The notes under the pieces: model-generated
The model's input: only the letters and a program-made list of their open reading frames with translations
Database searches by the model: none
Told to the model about the DNA's origin: nothing
Program-made: the position numbers and the translations under genes
NCBI RefSeq assembly: GCF_008933955.1
Contig: NZ_WBXO01000001.1
Span: 434,001-498,000, forward strand
Reading direction: 5' to 3'
Origin: Heliorestis acidaminivorans
GTDB taxonomy: Bacteria; Bacillota; Desulfitobacteriia; Heliobacteriales; Heliobacteriaceae
DNA: 64,000 nt
In this document: positions 45,771 to 54,069 of the stretch, piece by piece
Numbering within the stretch: the first letter of the stretch is position 1
Layout: every line of letters starts with the position of its first letter

Positions 45771-46322
45771 TTAATAGCCCCATCGCTGGAACAAAGCATG
45801 TTCAATGCCAGCTTGATCTAGAACTTTGCCCACAACAAAATCAACAAGATCATCTATACTCTTCGGCTCATGATAAAAAGCAGGCATAGCAGGCACAATT
45901 GTAGCTCCTGCTTTGGCTAGGCGCGCCATGTTTTCAAGATGTATAGCATGAAGGGGCGTTTCTCTCGGTACTACAATAAGTTTACGCCCTTCTTTTAAGG
46001 TAACATCAGCGGCGCGGGTTAACAGATTATCAGCTAATCCTAAAGACATAGCGGCTAGGGCATGCATAGAGCAGGGCAATACAATCATACCTCGAGCAGG
46101 AAAAGAACCTGACGCAATAGACGCTCCCACATCATAAACAGAGTAGAGCTGGCATCCTTCTGACACTTCATCTAAGGTCAATCCCGACTCTTCTTGGATA
46201 ACCCTTTCTCCTGCCGCTGAAACAATCAGGTGAGGACGATAATCTGATTTCTTCATAACATCGAGCAATCGAAGGGCATAGATAGCACCACTAGCTCCCG
46301 TAATTCCTACAATCCATTCCAC
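45771..46322 (-). CDS. ubiX: UbiX-family flavin prenyltransferase
   Basis: Adds a dimethylallyl group to FMN, making the prenyl-FMN cofactor for UbiD-type decarboxylases. 183 residues with WIVGITGASGAIYALRLLDV, the FMN/prenyl site SIASGSFPARGMIVLPCSMHALAAMS in overlapping blocks, LLTRAADVTLKEGRKLIVVPRETP and MPAFYHEPKSIDDLVDF. GTG start (46320-46322) with AGGAG upstream matches the family N-terminus; a TTG at 46346 overlapping the upstream stop (TTGA) would add eight residues. No ubiD is in this window. Confidence 0.93.
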   Translation of the reverse strand: MEWIVGITGASGAIYALRLLDVMKKSDYRPHLIVSAAGERVIQEESGLTLDEVSEGCQLYSVYDVGASIASGSFPARGMIVLPCSMHALAAMSLGLADNLLTRAADVTLKEGRKLIVVPRETPLHAIHLENMARLAKAGATIVPAMPAFYHEPKSIDDLVDFVVGKVLDQAGIEHALFQRWGY

Positions 46323-46342
46323 GATTATTGCCGCACTCCTAA

Positions 46343-47371
46343 TCAAAAACCAACATAACGACTATAGAAACTCTTAGCTTTAACCGAATCTTGTGTTCCC
46401 TTAAGCATAGCTCGTCCATCCATGAAAAGCACCATTTCCTGACCATCAGCATTGAACTTTAGTAGATAAGGATTTTGAGATATTTCACCTAATGAGGCTA
46501 ATCTTCGCGCAATATCTTGTAAATTAAGCTTTTTCTCGCCAACAGGATTGATTTGCACTGCATTAGAACCACATATAGGCGTTACTTGTATTTCTTCTCT
46601 TCCTTCTAAGAAAGGAAACTCACCTTGTCCACAAGCGGGGCATTGAGGTCGTGAAGCCTTAGACAAATCAAAGACTTCATAACGAGAAGTCCATAAGTCA
46701 ATGTTAAGCAAGCCTTGGCATACTTTATCATCTTGACCCGTAAGAACCTTTATAGCTTCAGCAGTTTGAAAAGCTGTTACCATCTGGACCGTTGGCCCAA
46801 GCACACCTGCTGTATCACAGGTAGGCATAGAACCTGGCGTTGGTGCTTTAGGCATAATGCATCGTAAGCAAGGTCCTTCAAAAGGGCGAATCACCATAGC
46901 CATACCTTGTGAGCCTGTAATACCACCATAGATCCAAGGTATTTTTTTCTTCACCGCACAATCGTTGATTAGAAAGCGCAATTCAAAGTTATCACTGCCA
47001 TCAACAACTAGATCGATACCTTCAAAATGTTGTTGTACATTAGCCCAACTAATATCAACAACTTCAGCTTCAACAACAATAGAAGAATTTATCTTTTCTA
47101 ACTTCCGCTGAGCCGCTATAGCTTTTGGTAAGATCTCTTCAACATCTTCTTCATCATATAGAACTTGCCTTTGTAAATTTGATAATTCTACAAAGTCACG
47201 ATCAATTACTTTTAGATAACCTACGCCAGCGCGAGCAAGGCTATTAGCAAGATGAGTACCTAGAGCACCCATACCAGCAATTAATACTCTTGCTTGTTGA
47301 AGCTTTCTTTGCCCTTCTTCACCTATAGGAGCAAAGCGAATCTGTTTTGCATATCGTTCCAAGCTTGTCAC
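46343..47371 (-). CDS. ThiF/MoeB/HesA-family E1-like adenylyltransferase
   Basis: Activates a ubiquitin-like sulfur carrier (ThiS or MoaD type) by C-terminal adenylation. 342 residues: nucleotide-binding LIAGMGALGTHLANSLARAG, DRDFVELSNLQRQVLYDEED, DGSDNFELRFLINDCAVKK, the GVLGP segment with conserved cysteine (PTCDTAGVLGP) and zinc cysteines CLRC and CPAC, then a C-terminal extension of about 90 residues ending in YSRYVGF. The start GTG overlaps the upstream M28 gene (GTGA). No sulfur-carrier gene is adjacent, so thiamine and molybdopterin roles cannot be told apart. Confidence 0.88.
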   Translation of the reverse strand: MTSLERYAKQIRFAPIGEEGQRKLQQARVLIAGMGALGTHLANSLARAGVGYLKVIDRDFVELSNLQRQVLYDEEDVEEILPKAIAAQRKLEKINSSIVVEAEVVDISWANVQQHFEGIDLVVDGSDNFELRFLINDCAVKKKIPWIYGGITGSQGMAMVIRPFEGPCLRCIMPKAPTPGSMPTCDTAGVLGPTVQMVTAFQTAEAIKVLTGQDDKVCQGLLNIDLWTSRYEVFDLSKASRPQCPACGQGEFPFLEGREEIQVTPICGSNAVQINPVGEKKLNLQDIARRLASLGEISQNPYLLKFNADGQEMVLFMDGRAMLKGTQDSVKAKSFYSRYVGF

Positions 47372-48510
47372 CCGCCTACATTATCTCCATCATCAGCTAG
47401 TGCATAAGTCATTTGCCAAGTCCAGTTGGCAATTTTTTGTAATTTTTCGGGATTGATCAAGCTGATGTCATCATCTACAGTATGGTTTTTATGAAGCCAC
47501 TGATTCGACAATATGGTCATAGCTGGTACGCCCTTTTCTTCAAAAGGTCGGTGGTCACTGCTGTTTCGATCAGTACTTTGATGGTTAATACGAATTCCAC
47601 AATCCTCAGCAATAGCATGAATTTTATCTTGCCAAGGCAGAGCATTAGCAGACCAATAGATGAAATCTTCAGCATTGCCGTTAGCTAAGGTATCCAAATT
47701 AATCAAAGCCACCATGTGCTCCAAGGGAATACTAGCGTGGTTGACATAGTGTCTTGAGCCTAACAATCCTGCTTCCTCACCAGAAAAAGCGATAAAAGCA
47801 ACACTACGTCTTGGTCGCCGCTGTGTCATCTGGCGAGCAAGCTCTAACAACAGAGCTACGCCACTGCCATTATCATTCGCACCACCATAGAAGCGATTAC
47901 CCCACTGTCCTAAATGATCATAGTGGGCTGATAAAACCACAACTTGTTGACGTAAAAAAGGATCGCGACCAGGTAAAAATCCAATTAGATTGTCAGCCAC
48001 ATTACTAGGTCCTGCAGTAGGCTGTAATCTCGCTCGCTCTCCATCTTCAATGAGCGTCAAGGGTGGGATTGCAAAAGTCTGAAAGTACGTTGCCGCGTCA
48101 CCCCGTGGTTCTAAGTCCCATCTTTCCCATAGACGGGCAATATACTCCCCTGCTCTCGCTTCACCAGCTGTACCAGCTAAGCGACCTTCAAAAGCAGGCT
48201 GACTCAAAGTAGCAATATGATCCATCATAACAGCCAGATCACAAGGACCTTGACGGTCCTGTGCCATAGCTTCTAAGGGCATCAAAACTTCTGATGTAGG
48301 ACCATAAAAAAAATCACGACCAAAATGCCAGCCTAAAGCCGTTAAGGAAAGGGCCGCCGTAGCAACCCCCGTAACAAGAAAGCGCCGTCTGCTTACCTGC
48401 GACGAGGGTGCTTTTTCCGCTGGCCTTACCTTTTGCTCATAAGTCTCTTCGTCATCTATGGGAGCCCGAGGAGGTCGTTCCCCCCAAGGGTTATTACCTT
48501 TCCCTGTCAC
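47368..48510 (-). CDS. Tat-exported M28-family zinc aminopeptidase
   Basis: 380 residues: hydrophilic N-terminus (about 1-38), twin-arginine signal SRRRFLVTGVATAAL, then an M28 di-zinc peptidase. Zinc ligands are all visible: VVLSAHYDHLG (His, Asp-type), GANDNGSGVALLLELA (bridging Asp), SGEEAGLLGSRHY (Glu-Glu), NLDTLANG (Asp) and SSDHRPFEEKG (His). It probably trims peptides outside the membrane. The GTG start has no clear Shine-Dalgarno. First gene of the M28-ThiF-ubiX operon. Confidence 0.88.
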   Translation of the reverse strand: MTGKGNNPWGERPPRAPIDDEETYEQKVRPAEKAPSSQVSRRRFLVTGVATAALSLTALGWHFGRDFFYGPTSEVLMPLEAMAQDRQGPCDLAVMMDHIATLSQPAFEGRLAGTAGEARAGEYIARLWERWDLEPRGDAATYFQTFAIPPLTLIEDGERARLQPTAGPSNVADNLIGFLPGRDPFLRQQVVVLSAHYDHLGQWGNRFYGGANDNGSGVALLLELARQMTQRRPRRSVAFIAFSGEEAGLLGSRHYVNHASIPLEHMVALINLDTLANGNAEDFIYWSANALPWQDKIHAIAEDCGIRINHQSTDRNSSDHRPFEEKGVPAMTILSNQWLHKNHTVDDDISLINPEKLQKIANWTWQMTYALADDGDNVGG

Positions 48511-48649
48511 TGTTATGAAAGCCTCACTTTCGGACTTTCTATATCAAGAAAGTTTTCTACAAGGTTATTGTTCTTAACAATACTTTGACAGAACCCCTTC
48601 AGATCCTTCTATTCAAGAGCAGGGAAGGTTTGGGCATTGCAATTGTTCA
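48511..48649. other. Intergenic region with inverted repeat before the M28 operon
   Basis: 139 bases between the GT4 gene and the M28 gene. A 7-bp inverted repeat TATTGTT-CTT-AACAATA is at 48566-48582. It may be part of a promoter or operator for the minus-strand M28 operon; no clear -35/-10 pair was found. Confidence 0.35.
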
Positions 48650-49882
48650 TTATCCAACTCTTTGCGCTTTGGCTAAAAGGCCCTTTCGTACTTCTTCAGC
48701 TTCTTCAATTGCTTTGCCATATACGTCCATAGTATCTATGGCAATTTTGTTCCAGTCGTAAATACTCCGTAGCTCTTCCTGACTTTTCAGGACCATTCTC
48801 TGCGCTAGCTGAGGATTTTCTAACACTTGCACGATTGCTTCTGCCAATTGTCCATCATTGTTAGGTGCTACTTTTAGACCATTCTCACCGTTTCGGATAA
48901 TTTCACCTAAGCCCCCAGTATCGCTGGCCACAACAGGAACGCTTGCCGCCATCGCTTCTAAAGCAACAATTCCGAAAGGTTCATAGAGACTTGGGAATAC
49001 AGCAACATCAGCTCTCTTAAGTAGAGCGTTACGTTGTTCATCTTCAATGAAGCCTGTGAAAGTAACCCTTTGTTCTAAATTAGATGACTGCACCCATTGA
49101 CACAATTCTTTTTCCATAGGGCCTTTACCAGCAATAACTAGGCGCGCCTTGGGTCGACGGGCTAGTATTGTGGGGAATGCTTGTAATAAAACTTGCACAC
49201 CTTTTTCGGAGAAAAGTCTTCCAATGTAAAAAATCATTTCATCATCGTCAGCTACAAAAGATTGAATTGACAGACTATCTCCTAAGGATGATAAAACTTT
49301 CTTAGAATCGACACCATTAGGGATAATAGCAATCTCAGCAGGTGAAATGCCAAAAAGAGATGAAATTTCTCTGGTCATATATTCAGAACAAGCAATGAGC
49401 TTATCGGTAATAGATACAAGTTCTAACTCTACACCATGAATGTAGCTCTGAAGATCGTTATGAATTCCTCTCTGCCTACCGTGTTCTGTGGCATGAATAG
49501 TAGTTACCAATGGAATATGCAGTAATCGTTGACTTTCTCTCGCGGCCATAGCCACTAGCCAATCATGAGCATGAATCACTGCAGGCATCTCTATGCCTAC
49601 TTCATCTAGAATAGCATCTAAGAGAGCAAAGTTAAATTGCCACACCCATCCAAGAAAATCTTCTTGCAAGGACCTTCCATGTACATGCAAACGGTGAACA
49701 ATTACACCATTAACTACTTCTTTATCAGGGCTACCTGGCACATGGCAAGTAAATACATGGACAGGAATTCCTTGCGCAACGAGAGCTTCACTTAAATCGG
49801 CCACATGTCGACCGAGGCCACCCATTACACGTGGTGGATACTCCCAAGTGAGCATCCAGACAGCTCCCTGATGCATCGTCAC
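48650..49882 (-). CDS. GT4-family glycosyltransferase (glycogen-synthase-like)
   Basis: 410-residue GT-B retaining glycosyltransferase. The N-terminus MLTWEYPPRVMGGLGRHVADL is typical of archaeal/bacterial GT4 glucan synthases; the C-terminal Rossmann domain has FYIGRLFSEKGVQVLLQAF and PSLYEPFGIVALEAMAASVP with the E-x7-E motif. Operon with the GH57 and DUF4912 genes, suggesting intracellular alpha-glucan assembly. Donor and acceptor are inferred. Confidence 0.88.
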   Translation of the reverse strand: MTMHQGAVWMLTWEYPPRVMGGLGRHVADLSEALVAQGIPVHVFTCHVPGSPDKEVVNGVIVHRLHVHGRSLQEDFLGWVWQFNFALLDAILDEVGIEMPAVIHAHDWLVAMAARESQRLLHIPLVTTIHATEHGRQRGIHNDLQSYIHGVELELVSITDKLIACSEYMTREISSLFGISPAEIAIIPNGVDSKKVLSSLGDSLSIQSFVADDDEMIFYIGRLFSEKGVQVLLQAFPTILARRPKARLVIAGKGPMEKELCQWVQSSNLEQRVTFTGFIEDEQRNALLKRADVAVFPSLYEPFGIVALEAMAASVPVVASDTGGLGEIIRNGENGLKVAPNNDGQLAEAIVQVLENPQLAQRMVLKSQEELRSIYDWNKIAIDTMDVYGKAIEEAEEVRKGLLAKAQRVG

Positions 49883-49889
49883 ATTACTT

Positions 49890-51524
49890 CTATATCAAGG
49901 TAAGTGCTACTTGTCTTGGTTTGTCACTATGACTACTTATGTTCTCCTTATAAGTGCGGTTATAGTAGCGATAATCCAGATCGGGGAAGATAGGATGTTT
50001 CCATTCGGCTTTGGAAAGCTCAATAACATTAATTGACCCTTCTCGAATCGACCTTGTAATCTTCCAGAAAAGTTCTAAATGTTCCTTAGTCCGCACTGTG
50101 GCATAATCAACAGTTGTTCCGGTGTACATAATAAAAGCCCAGTCACTTGATTGCGCCAGCATTAACTCCCTAGCCGCCTGGTTTAATGCTCTTTTTACAT
50201 CACCTTGAGCTTGGGGATAAGCTTCGGCAAGAGCTACCATCTCTTTCTCTGCTTGATGAAGATGACGGTAAATCCAGTCGTTCGTAGGGTTTACCCACAC
50301 CTTGCCAAAACCTTCCTCACCCCAAGTAGAGAAATGCAACCTTCCTTCAGGTCCTTGACCATGCTCTTCAATGTAACGACGAGGGGTCGTCAAAGAGACA
50401 GAAGATTGACCATCAGCAAAGCGTCGCAATAAAGCTTCTAAAAATTCAGGTCCTTCATACCACCAGTGACCAAAAAGTTCCGCGTCATAAGGAGAAAGCA
50501 CAAGAGGTGGTTTATTTTGTTGTTCTTGAAGAAATTCTATTTGTACTTCTCTATTGAAACGAAAATTATCGCTATGGCTGTTAATTTTTGAGGTGGCCCA
50601 GTCAGGTTTATAAGGTTCTTTGTGATCGCCAGAGCCTGTAATTCGATAATACTTAAATCCTGTGTCAGCTCGATCAGGACCAGCTAAAAAAGGCGCTACA
50701 TAGTCGTAAGGAAGATCATAACCAATATCACGATAAAACTCACGATAATCATAATCACCAGGATAACCGGAATTCTTATCCCACACTTGTCTAGATGTTT
50801 CCGGATCTCTGGCAAAAGCAGAGACTCCACCGCCTAGATGAAGGGGTTCGTAAAGATTAGCTTCTTCTGGATAAGCTCTTTGGAAGGCGCCATGATCAAC
50901 AACAAAACATTTTAAACCTTCCTGAGATAAGAGACGCTCAATGCCAGGCTGGTAAGCACATTCAGGCAACCATATGCCATGAGGAGCAATACCAAAAATC
51001 TTTTTATGTTGCTCTACAGCTGTACGAATTTGTGGACGCCAGCTAGCTTCAGAAGCATAAGGCAAGAAAGCATGAGTAGCAGAAGAAGTCCATAGATCGA
51101 GATGACCACTCTGCGCTAAAGAGCGCCAGGCTTCTGTAATCTGACAACCCCAGTCTTGATATAGTTGACGAAATCTCTCTAGTTTTTCACGGTACATCTT
51201 AGCAAGAGGAGCAAAGTCATCGTCCCCTTCTGTCCGTTGCTCCTCTTCCTTACCTAGGAGAATCATTTTATCTAAATAGCGTAAATAGCGATCTTGCAAT
51301 AGTGCATCAGTCAACATGGCGGCAAGTGGTGGTGATACAGAGAAGGTAAGTCGGTAAGATAGACCTTCTGCACGCAAACGCAACCAAGTATCTGTAAAGG
51401 GTAGGTAACACTCCGTTAATGCCTCAAAAAACCAACGTTCCTCTAGGTACTCTGGTAATTCCGGATGACGAACGTAGGGCAAATGCCCATGGAGAACTAA
51501 TGCCCAGTATCCTTTAACCTTCAA
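49890..51524 (-). CDS. GH57 / DUF1957 1,4-alpha-glucan branching-type enzyme
   Basis: 544 residues with the GH57 N-terminal GYWALVLHGHLPYVRHPE, GIWLPECAYQPGIERLL (nucleophile Glu region), YDAELFGHWWYEGPEFLEAL (acid Asp region) and a C-terminal DUF1957 segment. Known members branch glycogen. The start is TTG at 51522-51524 with AAAGGAG upstream, giving the family-like MKVKGYWALVLHG start; the longer frame to 51563 has no ribosome-binding site. It overlaps the DUF4912 gene by 11 bases. Confidence 0.88.
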   Translation of the reverse strand: MKVKGYWALVLHGHLPYVRHPELPEYLEERWFFEALTECYLPFTDTWLRLRAEGLSYRLTFSVSPPLAAMLTDALLQDRYLRYLDKMILLGKEEEQRTEGDDDFAPLAKMYREKLERFRQLYQDWGCQITEAWRSLAQSGHLDLWTSSATHAFLPYASEASWRPQIRTAVEQHKKIFGIAPHGIWLPECAYQPGIERLLSQEGLKCFVVDHGAFQRAYPEEANLYEPLHLGGGVSAFARDPETSRQVWDKNSGYPGDYDYREFYRDIGYDLPYDYVAPFLAGPDRADTGFKYYRITGSGDHKEPYKPDWATSKINSHSDNFRFNREVQIEFLQEQQNKPPLVLSPYDAELFGHWWYEGPEFLEALLRRFADGQSSVSLTTPRRYIEEHGQGPEGRLHFSTWGEEGFGKVWVNPTNDWIYRHLHQAEKEMVALAEAYPQAQGDVKRALNQAARELMLAQSSDWAFIMYTGTTVDYATVRTKEHLELFWKITRSIREGSINVIELSKAEWKHPIFPDLDYRYYNRTYKENISSHSDKPRQVALTLI

Positions 51525-52068
51525 AGTAAGAGGCGCTCCTTTCTGCCACTGCTGGTTCTGCAACCAGATCTGATGAGCTATAACTCTCCGTACTTTCTTC
51601 TACAGGTACTGTAACTTCTATCGGTGCTACTCCACCAACAATAGAATGTGCTCGACCCCAGCTTCGACGATGACCGCTTATCCCTGGTGGCATGTGCACT
51701 TGCTCCGATGTTAAGAGCTCCTGAAAACTCTCCCCATCTTGAATACCAATCTGAATACGATAAATCATAGCAGGCACAAGTCCACTAAGATACCAGTGAT
51801 CGGCGCCAAAAGGAAGTTCAGCCTGGTAAACTTTCTGCCACTCCATGCTGTCATTCTCTTCTACAAATTGCTGAACCCGGATTTGGCAGGGAGAATCTAC
51901 ATTCAAGTTCCTTAACGATAAAGCTTTCTGTCTAGTCTCCTCTGTTAACTCCCAGTAGACATAGATATGAAAAAGATCTTGGACTAGTACTCCGAGACAA
52001 TCTTGACCGTAAGAACGTGGTAATCCGCCCATGATTCTTCTCCCCCTCCAAAATATCACCAAAGACAT
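51514..52068 (-). CDS. DUF4912-domain protein
   Basis: 184 residues. The segment LVQDLFHIYVYWELTEETRQ and the following beta-rich stretch (about 20-110) match DUF4912, a domain with immunoglobulin-like character and no established function. The C-terminus is hydrophilic and Ser/Glu-rich. It overlaps and precedes the GH57 gene, so it probably takes part in the same glucan system, possibly as a carbohydrate-binding or regulatory protein; that is inference. Confidence 0.75.
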   Translation of the reverse strand: MSLVIFWRGRRIMGGLPRSYGQDCLGVLVQDLFHIYVYWELTEETRQKALSLRNLNVDSPCQIRVQQFVEENDSMEWQKVYQAELPFGADHWYLSGLVPAMIYRIQIGIQDGESFQELLTSEQVHMPPGISGHRRSWGRAHSIVGGVAPIEVTVPVEESTESYSSSDLVAEPAVAERSASYFEG

Positions 52069-52124
52069 TGCTCTCTTCCATTATAACAAAGCCAGACAAG
52101 AACGTAGTATTAAGATTTTCCCAT

Positions 52125-52157
52125 AAAAATACCACCAAAGATAAATCTTCGGTGGTA
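52125..52157 (-). terminator. Terminator after the Fur-family gene
   Basis: Minus strand: ATACCACCGAAG and CTTTGGTGGTAT around a 6-nt loop (one G-U pair), then TTTTT. It lies 12 bases after the stop codon. Confidence 0.92.
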
Positions 52158-52168
52158 TGCTTAATATT

Positions 52169-52570
52169 TCATTGCTTTTCTTCTATTTTACAGGTTTTAC
52201 AAGTTCCATAAAATTCTAAGCGATGGGCTTCTACGCTGTGACCTTCTTGTTCTTCAACTAGATTATCAATCATTGTAAAAGCTTCTAGGGGTAAATCAAA
52301 AACATTACCACAAGATTGACAAGTGAAGTGATAGTGTTGAGATACATCACCATCATAACGAGAGCTTGAACCGGCGTAATTCATTTCTCGGATCAGCCCC
52401 TGATTAGCAAGGGCATTCAAATTGCGATAAACTGTACCTAAACTAATGTCAGGAATATGCTGTCTCGCTTCTTGATAAACCCAGTCTGCTGTCGGATGGC
52501 ATTTGGTGCCTAGTATAAGATCAAGAATCAATGATTTCTGTTTGGTCAAACGTGTTCCAGCGACACTCAC
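52169..52570 (-). CDS. perR: Fur-family regulator, PerR-like
   Basis: 133-residue winged-helix metalloregulator. DNA-binding part: TRLTKQKSLIL..HPTADWVYQEARQHIP and ISLGTVYRNLNALANQGLI; C-terminal metal domain with HYHFTCQSCGNVFDLPL and CKTC (structural zinc). The clustering with superoxide dismutase-type, rubredoxin-like and thiol genes favours PerR, but Fur or Zur cannot be excluded by sequence. GTG start, GGAGGGGG upstream. It has its own sigma-A promoter. Confidence 0.88.
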   Translation of the reverse strand: MSVAGTRLTKQKSLILDLILGTKCHPTADWVYQEARQHIPDISLGTVYRNLNALANQGLIREMNYAGSSSRYDGDVSQHYHFTCQSCGNVFDLPLEAFTMIDNLVEEQEGHSVEAHRLEFYGTCKTCKIEEKQ

Positions 52571-52583
52571 TTCAATACACCCC

Positions 52584-52651
52584 CTCCAGCATATTAGTAA
52601 TGAGAATAATAACTATATATTCATAATACGTAAAAATGCTGGAGTTGTCAA
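52584..52651 (-). promoter_or_regulatory. Sigma-A promoter and possible operator of the Fur-family gene
   Basis: Minus strand TTGACA (52646-52651), 17 bp, TATTAT (52623-52628). A 9-bp inverted repeat CTCCAGCAT/ATGCTGGAG (52584-52592, 52636-52644) brackets the region. An AT-rich imperfect palindrome TTAGTAATGAGAATAATAA lies over the likely start site and could be a Fur/PerR-type operator (autoregulation). Promoter strong; operator tentative. Confidence 0.75.
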
Positions 52652-53773
52652 TTATTCCGGCAAAGGAATGAGCTTGTAAGTTCTCTTTCCTAAACCGATA
52701 GCTTGGCCATGTTCTAGTTGTACAGTCCCATCCACATTAGGATGGATGGCTCGAAACTTATCTTTACCTGCACCGGCCCCTGCAGGGTTTTGATCTTCTA
52801 TGCGATTATTCAGCAAACCTGGCGCTTCGTTGACCAAATCGTAACAAGCCTGATCGAGGGCCACAGGGTCAAAAGAAGCTAATATACCTATGTCTGCTAC
52901 TATAGGGGTATCACTCCAAGAACAACAATCACATTCAGGCGTTACATCAGTTACAAAGTTAACAAAAGCGATTTTACCTTTTTCCAACTTGTCTTTGATA
53001 GCACCATAAGCATACTCGGCCATCTTTTCTTGTAATAAGACTCCTTCTTGACCCCAGTTAATCGCAATCGCTTTGTGAGGACAAGTAACCGTGCATTCAC
53101 CACAACCAATGCAACGCTCTCCAGCGATAACAGCTCTTTCTCCCATAGATATGGCATCAACAGGACACCAGGGAACGCATTTGGCACAGGACTTACATTT
53201 CTCACCTACTATAGGTTTGACGTCAGAGTGTTGAATCAATTTTCCTGAACGTGAAGCAAGGCCCATAGCCATATTCTTAATAGAGCCACCAAAACCAGTC
53301 AATTCATGACCCTTAAAGTGCGATAAAACAATCATACTATCAGCATCTAAACCAGCTGAGGCAATTTTTACTTCTTTTAGATGCTTGCCATCGATAGGTA
53401 TATTGCGGTAGTCTTTACCGTTTAAACCGTCAGCAATCACAATAGGAGCTTTGACGACAGCATAAGCATAACCGTTTTCCATGGCCGTATCTAAATGATC
53501 AACAGAATTGGCACGAGAACCACGATAGAGCGTATTAGTATCAGTTAAAAAAGGTTTACCACCTTGCTTGCGAACCTGCTCAACTACAGCTCCAATAAAA
53601 GGTGGTCTAATGGTAGCCGTATTACCTCTCTCTCCAAAATGAAGTTTAAGAGCAACTAAATCTTTAGGTTCGATTACTTTCATAAGACCAGCTTTACCCA
53701 TCAGAATACGCAACTTGTCTACCAGACCTTTGCCAGCTTTGGCTCTTCGTGAAACAAAATAAACATCCGACAT
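52652..53773 (-). CDS. DUF362 protein with two 4Fe-4S ferredoxin motifs
   Basis: 373 residues. The N-terminal and central DUF362 domain contains VALKLHFGERGNTATIRP, the NTLYRGSRANS and the LSHFKGHELTGFGGSIKNM segments. A bacterial ferredoxin domain is inserted at about 185-245 with CKSCAKCVPWC and CIGCGECTVTC. Function unknown; proteins of this type are iron-sulfur redox proteins. It is preceded by a hairpin-terminator and the rubredoxin-like mini-gene. ATG with AAGGAGGA upstream. Confidence 0.88.
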   Translation of the reverse strand: MSDVYFVSRRAKAGKGLVDKLRILMGKAGLMKVIEPKDLVALKLHFGERGNTATIRPPFIGAVVEQVRKQGGKPFLTDTNTLYRGSRANSVDHLDTAMENGYAYAVVKAPIVIADGLNGKDYRNIPIDGKHLKEVKIASAGLDADSMIVLSHFKGHELTGFGGSIKNMAMGLASRSGKLIQHSDVKPIVGEKCKSCAKCVPWCPVDAISMGERAVIAGERCIGCGECTVTCPHKAIAINWGQEGVLLQEKMAEYAYGAIKDKLEKGKIAFVNFVTDVTPECDCCSWSDTPIVADIGILASFDPVALDQACYDLVNEAPGLLNNRIEDQNPAGAGAGKDKFRAIHPNVDGTVQLEHGQAIGLGKRTYKLIPLPE

Positions 53774-53795
53774 TGATTAAATAAGTCCTCCTTAT

Positions 53796-53821
53796 AAAAA
53801 AAGCAGGGTATTACCCCTGCT
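53796..53821 (-). terminator. Terminator between the RCKP gene and the DUF362 gene
   Basis: Minus strand: AGCAGGG and CCCTGCT around GTAATA, then TTTTTTT. It could end the rubredoxin-like transcript or act as an attenuator for the DUF362 gene. Confidence 0.85.
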
Positions 53822-53868
53822 CATGATCGCTTCTGTATGTTTATCTCTATACTAGTTAATACAGAGGC

Positions 53869-53889
53869 TTTATTTATTTATTTATTTAT
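53869..53889. repeat. Tetranucleotide microsatellite (TTTA, about five copies)
   Basis: Five direct copies of TTTA run up to the rubredoxin-like gene's stop codon. No role is evident; such tracts can vary in length. Confidence 0.6.
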
Positions 53890-53890
53890 C

Positions 53891-53998
53891 TTATTGCTTG
53901 ATTAGTTCGTCTTTTGTAGCACCACATTTAGGACATTTGCCAGGCTTACAACGCTTTTCAATCACTTCGCCACATTTTTCACACTTATAGACTGCCAT
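53891..53998 (-). CDS. RCKP-type rubredoxin-like mini-protein
   Basis: 35-residue protein encoded by 108 bases, below the size usually reported. It reads MAVYKCEKCGEVIEKRCKPG followed by KCPKCGATKDELIKQ. Two CxxC pairs can bind one zinc or iron, with the RCKP box between. The ATG has GGGAGAG upstream, spacing about 6. It sits with redox and oxidative stress genes; an electron-transfer role is plausible but unproven. Confidence 0.88.
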   Translation of the reverse strand: MAVYKCEKCGEVIEKRCKPGKCPKCGATKDELIKQ

Positions 53999-54069
53999 GG
54001 AAATCTCTCCCTTTTTGTTAGTAATAGTTACTATGTTTGGTAATATGGTAAATGATTTTTATCTTTCTG

